Assembly: GCF_029855125.1 (NCBI RefSeq) | Contig: NZ_CP123229.1 | Coordinates: forward strand, 3,330,501 to 3,394,500 | Length of the DNA: 64,000 nucleotides | Direction of reading: 5' to 3' | Source: Methylocapsa sp. D3K7 | Lineage (GTDB): Bacteria; Pseudomonadota; Alphaproteobacteria; Rhizobiales; Beijerinckiaceae | Shown: positions 57,595 to 64,000 of the stretch, in pieces | Position numbering within the stretch: position 1 is the first letter of the stretch | Layout: every line of letters starts with the position of its first letter | Translations under genes and position numbers: made by a program | Notes under the pieces: generated by a model | Told to the model about the DNA's origin: nothing | What the model saw: the letters and a program-made list of their open reading frames with translations, nothing else | Databases searched by the model: none

Positions 57595-58336
57595 GCTCAC
57601 GCTCGAATATGACGGGACTCCCTTCGTCGGCTGGCAGCGGCAGGATAATGGGCTTTCCGTGCAAGAAGCGATCGAGACGGCGCTCGAAGTGTTGGGCGGC
57701 GAGAAGATCAGGATCCGCGGTGCCGGGCGCACGGATACTGGGGTGCATGCCTTGGGGCAAGTTGCGCACGCGAGCCTTGCCAAGGAGTGGCGCACCGATG
57801 TGCTGCGCGATGGCTTGAACGCGCATCTGCGGCCGCTGCCGGTCGCGATTCTTGCAGCCGAACGTGTGCCTGATCATTTTGACGCGCGGTTCTCGGCCGT
57901 GCGGCGGCATTATCTCTATCGGATCGTCAACCGCCGCGCGCCTTTGACGGTGACGCGAGGCCGCGCCTGGCTTGTGAAACGAAAGCTCGATAGCGGCGCC
58001 ATGCAGGACGCGGCGCGCGTGCTTCTCGGCAGCCACGATTTTACTACGTTTCGCGCGTCGCAGTGCCAGGCGGAGAACCCGGTGCGCACTTTGGAACGGC
58101 TCGATGTTGTGCGCGAGGGGGAGGACGTTCATATCCTGGCGAGCGCGCGGTCGTTTCTGCACAGTCAGGTGCGCTCGATCGTCGGCTCGCTCGAGCATGT
58201 GGGGTCCGGCAAATGGAGCGTCGCGGATATGAGGGACGCGCTCGAGGCGCGTGACCGGTGCCGCTGCGGGGTGGTGGCGCCGCCGGAGGGGCTTTATCTT
58301 TCAGCTGTGGATTACGACGCGCCGCCAGCCAAATAA
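57581..58336 (+). CDS. truA: tRNA pseudouridine(38-40) synthase
   Basis: A 251-residue enzyme making pseudouridine in the anticodon arm. The catalytic aspartate is D52 in [15 protein letters not shown]. The opening [21 protein letters not shown] is standard. It overlaps the end of fmt by 14 bases and so is translationally coupled. Length is normal (about 245-260). Confidence 0.96.
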
Positions 58337-58489
58337 GCAGGTGGTTTAAGTCGTTTTGCGGCGCGCTGTTACAAATAGTTAATAATAAAAAACGGTTGCG
58401 ATTTATTATCATTAATTGCAAATATGTGCTGATTTATTGAGCCTCATGGCCGTCTTTTGCCGTTTGGCGAAGCTGGAGGATTTCCGACC

Positions 58490-59818
58490 ATGAACGATTT
58501 ATTCGTGCAGCGTTACGGCTGCCGTAAAATTCTTTCCGGAATAGCCGCGGGCTTGTTCATCGCTTCCATCACGGCCGCCATTGCCGGAGCCACATCGGTC
58601 AGCGCCCAAACGGCCTTGCATAGGCTAAGTCAGGATGCCGTGTCATCTCAGATTGGAATAGACTACACTCCCGAGGCGCGGTGCAGCGACAACAATTGGT
58701 CCACCGCGACCCCGGTTGCCTGCAACCCTTAACTCTCTTTCTCATGCTCCGGCAGCCAGTCGCTCAGCACATGCCCCAAAACTTGCCAGGCGTGCTACGT
58801 TAGTGATCTTGGGAGTCTTAAAACTCAACTCAAAGTCCCAACCATTACGGCGTACCAGCCCAACTACTACATCCTCACCGCGGCTCATCAGCTCAACATC
58901 AAGGTGATGCAAGGGCTCTTCAACGACGCCATTCCAAGCCTCGCCGCGCCCGACAGCGCGACCAATTGCACCTTTGCCGGCGCTCCTATCGCCCTCTGCG
59001 GATCCAAATATGCAGGCGCCATGCTCGATGGCGCATGCGGGACCTAGACGCCATGGAATCCCGCAACTTTTTGCGACGGCGGGGCTTATGTGGAAGCCCT
59101 CAACTTTCCAAGCGGCCAGCAGTCATCGCCCGGACAGTTTATCAAAAATGGCACGATCATCGCCATCCAGCTTGGCAACGAGCCCTTGGGCACTATGGTC
59201 AACGGACAGACGATCACCGTCGCGATGATCAGCCAGGCCGCGATCACGCTGCGCAAGGCACTGACCAAACGGGGGGTCAAAATCCCGATCGTCGTTTCGC
59301 TGGTGCTGGGCCAGGAACAGACCGTTTGCGCCAACGCGGCGCCGCCCGCTGGCGTCGATTTCATTGCTGCCCATCCCTATTGCAACTTCGTCGCGAGCGT
59401 GCCGCCAACATGGCCCTTCAACGGGGATCAGTGCTGGCAGCAGGCTCAAATGCTTTTCAGCACGATTTCGCAAAACTTCTGTGGGGCGACACACGCCTTT
59501 ATTGGGGAAACGGGCTATAATAGCGGTTGCCCCAGCAGTCCCGGCAACTCAACGAGATTGAACGACGAACAGTCGTTTATCAAGGATTTGAAGTCGGCGA
59601 CTTGCGGCAAGATTTCCCAATCAGGTTTTCCGACGTTCCTCTTTGCATACTCAGATGTATGTCCTGCAAGCGGCTGCGCCCCTGGCTGCAGCGGCGGCCC
59701 GCTCGAAGGGAATGGCTATTTCGGCATTTTCCATACCCTGAACTACCAGACGATGGGTGCATTGGTGCCGAAGTTTTCCCCGGTTCCAACGCTGGCCTGT
59801 TTGGTGCCATTAAATTAG
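58490..59818 (+). pseudogene. Secreted glycosidase, GH17-like, with two in-frame stop codons
   Basis: One reading frame of 443 codons, from ATG 58490 (GGAGG upstream) to TAG 59818, is interrupted by TAA at codon 81 (58730-58732) and TAG at codon 186 (59045-59047), yet the same frame is coding-like on both sides of each stop. Codons 1 to about 38 are a signal peptide. The rest resembles GH17/GH53-type beta-glucanases of the TIM-barrel clan, with acid/base E231 in QLGNEPLG and nucleophile E340 in FIGETGYN. The segments flanking the stops (CNP before, LSFSCSGSQ after; GACGT before, TPWNPATFCDGG after) read on without frame change. It is a broken gene, a recoded gene or a sequencing problem. Confidence 0.85.
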
Positions 59819-59872
59819 CTTTGTATCTCCGAAGACTCAGCGCCGTGACACGCGCGATTCGCGGCATGTAAT

Positions 59873-61717
59873 TCACGGCTTCGCGCGCCACCACGTATCC
59901 AGCGTGGCGCCGCCCGAGGCTGGGCCGTGGCTTGGCAAGACCGCCGGCCGCGCCAGCTTGGAAGAGGCCGCGATCCATTGGTCGGGGGAATGAAACAGCG
60001 GCACGATATAAAAACCCGAGAGAAGCACGCGATCATAAGCGCGCACGGCGGCGACAAAGTCCTCATGCGTCTTGGCCGCCAGCATCGCATTGATCAGCGC
60101 ATCGACGGCGGGGGATTTGACGCCCGCCAAGTTGAACGAGGCTTCCTGTGCGGCGCTCGCCGATCCCCAGCGCGAGCGCTGCTCGTTGCCAGGCGAGGAC
60201 GAGGCGAGCCAGGTGCCGATCATCATGTCGAAATCGAATTTTTGCCTGCGCCTCTGATACTGGACTTCGTCAACCTGCCGGACCGTGGCAGTGACACCGA
60301 TGCGCGCCAGCGCATCCGCGTAATTCAAAGCGAGCCGTTCTTGGTTCCGGTCCTTGACCATGATCTCGAAAGACAAAGGCTGGCCCGCTTTGGTCAGGCG
60401 GCCGTTTTCGATGTCGTAACCGGCGTCTTTCAACAGAGCGAGGGCGCGCTTGGGCTCGATCCGGTCGGTACCGGACCCGTCGGTGGCGGCTGGCCGCCAC
60501 GTGCCTTGCAAAACATCTTCGCGCACCGCCCCCGGAAATGGCTCCAGCAAAGCAAGCTCAGCGGCATCCGCGGGCCGTCCCGTCGAGGCAAGCTCCGAAT
60601 CGTCGAAAAAGCTTTTCGTGCGCTTATAGAGCCCATTGTAAAGATTGGTGTTGATCCATTCGAAATCGAACACCAGTCCCAGCGCCTCGCGCACCCTGAT
60701 GTCGTCAAAGAGCGGCCGCCGCAGATTGAAGACAAAGCCTTCCATTCCCTTCGGGCCGCCCGAGGGCAGGGCTTGCCGGATCATGCGATGATCGCGAATG
60801 GCGGGGAAATCATAGGAATTCGTCCAGCGCGCCGGATTGGTCTCCTCGCGGAAATCGAGAAGTCCAGCTGCGAAAGCTTCGAACAGACTGTTGGCGTCGC
60901 GGAAATATTCGATGTCGATCTCGTCGAAATTGTAAAGTCCGCGGCGGACCGGCAAATCCTTCGCCCAGTAATGGGGGTCGCGGCGCAAGATGACTCGCTG
61001 GCCGGGTTTGACATCGGCGACGAGGTAGGGACCGGATCCGGTTGGAATCGCCAGGCTGGCGTCATCAAATTTCGAAAGATCAATCTTATGGCGCGGCAAC
61101 ACCGGCATGAGTGCCAGCGTCAATGGCATTTCACGGTCGCCGATGCCCGTCAAATCGTAGCGGATCGTCAGCGCATCGGGCGTGTCGATCGATTTCACGA
61201 GGGAATAGGCGGCGCGCTGCTGCGGGCGCCCCTTCGTTTTCAAAAGCTCGAAGGTGAACCGGACGTCGGCCGAAGTGATGGGCTCGCCATCCGAGAAATG
61301 GGCGCGCGGATCGAGCCGGAAGGTCACGGAGCTGCGATCGTCGGGCGTCTCGATAGATTGCGCAATGAGTCCGTAGAGCGTGAAGGGCTCATCGAGAGAG
61401 CGCGTCATCAAGGTCTCGAAAACGTTGCCATTCATCCCTTGAGCGGTGGAGCCGGCCTTGAGATTGAACGGATTGAGACTGTCGAACGTGCCGAGAAATC
61501 CGATGGTGAGACGCCCCCCCTTCAAGGCGTTGGGATCGGCATAGGGCAAGTGATCGAAGGGGTCCTTCAGGGCCGGGTCACCGTGCATGGCGATGCCTGG
61601 CGCACCAGCGGGGATCTCCGGGGAGGCCTGCGCCGCGCGGGCGGCGCCGGAAGCAAGGAATATAGCCGCGAAAATGGCGAGGGTTGGCGCCAGAAAGCGC
61701 CGCGGAATCTGTCTCAT
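59873..61717 (-). CDS. Extracellular solute-binding protein, family 5 (peptide ABC transporter, YejA-like)
   Basis: A 614-residue periplasmic substrate-binding protein. A signal peptide (about 1-28, ending ARAA) is followed by the family 5 domain (FDHLPYADPNALKGGRLTIG, DGEPITSADVRFTFELLK, GSGPYLVADVKPGQRVILRRDPHYW). The opening resembles YejA, which binds microcin C-like and peptide substrates, rather than DppA. No transporter permease gene lies in the window; the rest of the operon would be elsewhere. It is convergent with the glycosidase gene. Confidence 0.92.
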   Translation of the reverse strand: MRQIPRRFLAPTLAIFAAIFLASGAARAAQASPEIPAGAPGIAMHGDPALKDPFDHLPYADPNALKGGRLTIGFLGTFDSLNPFNLKAGSTAQGMNGNVFETLMTRSLDEPFTLYGLIAQSIETPDDRSSVTFRLDPRAHFSDGEPITSADVRFTFELLKTKGRPQQRAAYSLVKSIDTPDALTIRYDLTGIGDREMPLTLALMPVLPRHKIDLSKFDDASLAIPTGSGPYLVADVKPGQRVILRRDPHYWAKDLPVRRGLYNFDEIDIEYFRDANSLFEAFAAGLLDFREETNPARWTNSYDFPAIRDHRMIRQALPSGGPKGMEGFVFNLRRPLFDDIRVREALGLVFDFEWINTNLYNGLYKRTKSFFDDSELASTGRPADAAELALLEPFPGAVREDVLQGTWRPAATDGSGTDRIEPKRALALLKDAGYDIENGRLTKAGQPLSFEIMVKDRNQERLALNYADALARIGVTATVRQVDEVQYQRRRQKFDFDMMIGTWLASSSPGNEQRSRWGSASAAQEASFNLAGVKSPAVDALINAMLAAKTHEDFVAAVRAYDRVLLSGFYIVPLFHSPDQWIAASSKLARPAVLPSHGPASGGATLDTWWRAKP

Positions 61718-62048
61718 CGGCGCAATTTAGACCATGATCTCTTCACATTGAACCATTCCTTAAACCACGATTCGCAGCTCAGCCATTCTCGAAAAAAGTC
61801 CGTTCCGGGAATAAGCCTTCCTTTCCTTTTCAAAATGATTTATGGGTGTCCCCACGTCGATGCTTAAATCCTTAGTTGGGGAGGCGCCGCTGTGGCCATA
61901 TCGGCCGGAGCAGTGGCGGTGGCGTTCCGGTAGGGCTTACGCCATTTTCACGGGACCTGTCTTGACTTTTCCGGCAAAAAGCTAGACGTAACAAGGGCGA
62001 CTGCGTCAGCGCGGCGCCAAGACTGAGAACATAGACCGGGAGAGGACC
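61718..62048. other. Intergenic region upstream of the microprotein
   Basis: About 330 bases. A promoter-like TTGACT (61962-61967) lies about 85 bases before the microprotein start, with no convincing -10 match. Nothing else coding is supported. Confidence 0.35.
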
Positions 62049-62135
62049 ATGAACGATCACACCATTTCCATCGTCAGCGCCATTCTGATTTTGACCGTCG
62101 TTGTGCAGGTCATTTTGGTGAAGAGCTGGACCTAA
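62049..62135 (+). CDS. 28-residue membrane microprotein
   Basis: An ATG at 62049 with the ribosome site GGGAGAGG (about 5 bases upstream) opens 28 codons ending TAA 62135. The product is MNDHTISIVSAILILTVVVQ followed by VILVKSWT: a short polar start, a 17-19 residue hydrophobic helix and a basic end, the shape of single-pass inner-membrane microproteins that modulate larger complexes. It stands alone in a 1-kb gap, with a strong terminator about 120 bases downstream. Not detectable by size-limited gene callers. Confidence 0.65.
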   Translation: MNDHTISIVSAILILTVVVQVILVKSWT

Positions 62136-62745
62136 AGGTTCCGTTGCGTGCGCGGCTGCGGAAGCGGCCGCGCCACTCCAGCACGGGAAGATCGACAAAA
62201 AATTCGACGTCGGCTGGAAAATGCAGGCTAAGTGCCAGTTATAAAATCCAGTTCGCCCGGGAGAGCGGAGAAAGCTCCCTCCCGGGTTTTTGTTGTCCAG
62301 GAACAGAATCCCACAATTAAACAATAACATGCCGTTTGGCTGCGGCTGCCTGTCCCGCCGCCGTAACTGTTCCGGCGCCCGGTCTCACACCGGGCTCGTG
62401 CGGCGGAGAATCGTGCTTTTTAAAGCGCGGTGCAGAGAGCAGAAAGACACCCTATTCCAGATCTGGGCGGATGCATCCCGTGGCTTTCTTCATTCACGCC
62501 TCGTCCCGCGAGGCCGTAGCGTGTGAGTTTCGACGTGCGGAACGAGGCTTGGGGGGTTGCAAGCGGGCCGTATTATGCTTACCGAGACGGTGAGACCAGG
62601 GGGCGGGTGCGGCCATGACATTTGTCTGGTTTGGTTGGCAGTCCCGCGCGGGCGGGTTCGTAGGGATTCTAGCCACATGGATTGCTGTTGCTTTGCGGCC
62701 GCGCGGCGGCGGTCTTGAATGGCCGATCATTGGAAAGGAAATTTG
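62136..62745. other. Intergenic region downstream of the microprotein
   Basis: About 600 bases. The only clear element is the terminator at 62256-62294. The rest shows no supported gene or repeat; it presumably holds the promoter of the IalB-like gene. Confidence 0.35.
62256..62294 (+). terminator. Rho-independent terminator
   Basis: CCCGGGAG pairs with CTCCCGGG around a 15-base loop, followed by TTTTTG. It ends the transcript carrying the microprotein. Confidence 0.85.
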
Positions 62746-63504
62746 ATGTCCTTCACGTTGAAACATTTGGCTGCGGCGGGGTTGGCGAGCGTCTGCTTGG
62801 CCGGTGGCCTCACTGCTAGTAGCGGGGTTTTCGCGCAAGCCACGAAACCGGCACAACAAGCGCCCGCCCAACCAGCTCCGGCACAGCCCGCACCAACCCA
62901 ACCCGCCCAGGCGCAGCAGCAGCCGCAAGGACCGGTAAAGCTAAGTTTGGTTCCCACTCAAAATGACTGGACCAAGGTTTGCGGCAAGGATCCGGCGGCG
63001 GGCAAGGAGATTTGCTACACGACGCGGGATTTCAGCGCCCAGACCGGGCAGCCGCCGGTGCTGGCCCTCGCCGTCTATGACATCAAAGGCGACGAAACCC
63101 GCGTGATTCGTTTACTCGTGCCTGTGGGCCTGATGTTGCGCCCCGGTTTTCGTTTTGCCATCGACAAAGGCGCGACGCTCGACGGGAGTTTCGAGATTTG
63201 CTTCCCGAACGGCTGTTTCGCCGAGGCCAAGGTCAAGGGCCCGACGATTGACCAGCTGAAGAAGGGCAACCTTTTGACTGTCGCGGTCAAGAACCAGGCG
63301 AACAATGAAGTCACCTTCGAAATACCGGTTGCCGGTTTCGGACGGGCGTTCGATGGGCCGCCAATCGATCCGAAGGTTCTCGAAGAGCAGCAGAAGAAAC
63401 TGCAAGAGGAATTGCAAAAGCGCGCCGAAGATGAACGCAAGCGCCTCGAAACCGCTAAGCCCGGCCAAGCGGCGCCCGCCGCGCCAGCGCCAGCGCCAAA
63501 ATAA
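62746..63504 (+). CDS. IalB family invasion-associated protein
   Basis: A 252-residue exported protein. I use the ATG at 62746, preceded by GGAAAGGAAATTTG. The signal peptide (about 1-31) is followed by a Pro/Ala/Gln linker, then the IalB domain (KLSLVPTQNDWTKVCGKDP to IPVAGFGRAF), and a Lys/Gln/Ala-rich helical tail. Four cysteines in the domain (KVCGKD, EICYTTRD, EICFPNGCF) likely form two disulfides. IalB proteins are periplasmic and linked to host interaction in Bartonella but widespread in free-living alphaproteobacteria with unknown role. argD follows on the same strand. Confidence 0.87.
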   Translation: MSFTLKHLAAAGLASVCLAGGLTASSGVFAQATKPAQQAPAQPAPAQPAPTQPAQAQQQPQGPVKLSLVPTQNDWTKVCGKDPAAGKEICYTTRDFSAQTGQPPVLALAVYDIKGDETRVIRLLVPVGLMLRPGFRFAIDKGATLDGSFEICFPNGCFAEAKVKGPTIDQLKKGNLLTVAVKNQANNEVTFEIPVAGFGRAFDGPPIDPKVLEEQQKKLQEELQKRAEDERKRLETAKPGQAAPAAPAPAPK

Positions 63505-63605
63505 GCCAAAGCCCGCGTTGGTTCTCGGCCGCCGCTGGTCCTGTAAAGAGCAGGGTGCGGTGGCCGGGCGCCCAGTGGAGATCCGGCCGGTTCCGGAGTG
63601 AATAA

Positions 63606-64000
63606 GTGACATCGGCGCTGCTTCCCACCTATGCTCGTATAGACCTCGCTTTCGAGAGCGGGGAGGGAGCCTGGCTGACCGCGACTGACGATCGCCGGTA
63701 TCTCGACTTCGGCGGCGGCATTGCTGTGGCATCGCTCGGCTATGGGCATCCCCATCTCATCGAGGCGCTCAACGCGCAAGGCGCGAAACTCTGGCATACT
63801 TCCAACCTGTTCGAAATTCCGCAAGCCGAGCGATTGGCGCGGCGGCTCGTTGAGGTCAGCTTTGCCGATTTCGTGTTTTTTACCAATTCCGGAGCGGAGG
63901 CGGTAGAAGGCGCCATCAAGACCGCGCGCAAATTTCAATCGGCCCGCGGCCATCCAGAAAAATTCCGGATGATCACCTTTCAAGGGGCCTTTCATGGGCG
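63606..64000 (+). CDS. argD: Acetylornithine aminotransferase, partial
   Basis: The first 131 codons of a PLP-dependent aminotransferase, cut by the right edge. The start is GTG at 63606 with GGAG seven bases upstream. The opening ([20 protein letters not shown]), [29 protein letters not shown] and [20 protein letters not shown] match ArgD, which makes N-acetylornithine in arginine synthesis and can act in lysine synthesis. The PLP lysine would lie beyond the edge. Confidence 0.93.
   Translation, partial: MTSALLPTYARIDLAFESGEGAWLTATDDRRYLDFGGGIAVASLGYGHPHLIEALNAQGAKLWHTSNLFEIPQAERLARRLVEVSFADFVFFTNSGAEAVEGAIKTARKFQSARGHPEKFRMITFQGAFHG

Noticed and set aside
59927-61867. A 646-codon plus-strand open frame
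   Set aside because: It lies antisense to the full-length peptide-binding protein gene; its protein has no motif and reflects GC-rich codon bias of the real gene.

Overview
The window reads as a chromosomal stretch of an alphaproteobacterium of the order Hyphomicrobiales (Rhizobiales), plausibly near Beijerinckiaceae. This is inferred from protein types and arrangements: CpdR next to an N-formylglutamate amidohydrolase, an IalB-family protein, a cNMP-domain thioredoxin-reductase-like protein, the small SRP RNA just upstream of dnaX-ybaB-recR, DUF459 and ErfK/YkuD proteins, high GC content and several TTG starts. No rRNA or tRNA gene was seen.

Layout. 1-2940 (minus strand) is a surface-polysaccharide block: a polytopic membrane protein cut by the left edge, GDP-L-fucose synthase and a GDP-mannose 3,5-epimerase-like enzyme. 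3.4-17.7 kb is mostly core metabolism: malic enzyme, panC, an MFS carrier, acylphosphatase, an alpha/beta hydrolase, a small heat-shock gene with heat-shock promoter and ROSE-like leader, threonine aldolase and gltBD. 17.7-20.9 kb holds envelope genes (two L,D-transpeptidases, an SGNH/DUF459 protein). 20.9-26.4 kb carries an ECF sigma/anti-sigma pair, a VOC protein, an unusual FliO-like/ClC fusion, a Tat-exported molybdopterin oxidoreductase with its cytochrome b561, and a fasciclin protein. 26.6-33.2 kb carries ada, rimO, MAPEG, an ArsR-SDR pair with a palindromic operator, an isoprenylcysteine-methyltransferase-like protein and an ECF42-type sigma gene broken by a frameshift, next to its YCII partner.

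33.5-46.2 kb carries the SRP RNA, dnaX-ybaB-recR, VOC, rmuC, yihY, two coupled unknown genes, DUF5765, a lemA-TPM-TPM operon, and a cNMP-binding flavoprotein. 46.5-48.9 kb is one large membrane-anchored pentapeptide-repeat gene. 49.2-51.8 kb is an IS1595-family element bounded by inverted repeats, with three passenger genes and a parS-like palindrome in its left end. 51.8-58.3 kb resumes the host backbone (lytic transglycosylase, cpdR, N-formylglutamate amidohydrolase, a candidate small RNA, a methyltransferase, def-fmt-truA). 58.4-64 kb carries a secreted GH17-like glycosidase interrupted by two in-frame stops, a peptide-binding protein, a 28-residue membrane microprotein, an IalB protein and the start of argD.

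The strongest candidates for something new are the IS element with its parS-like end, the FliO-ClC fusion, the glycosidase frame that stays open around two stop codons, the CU-rich small RNA candidate at 54.7 kb and the 28-residue microprotein.
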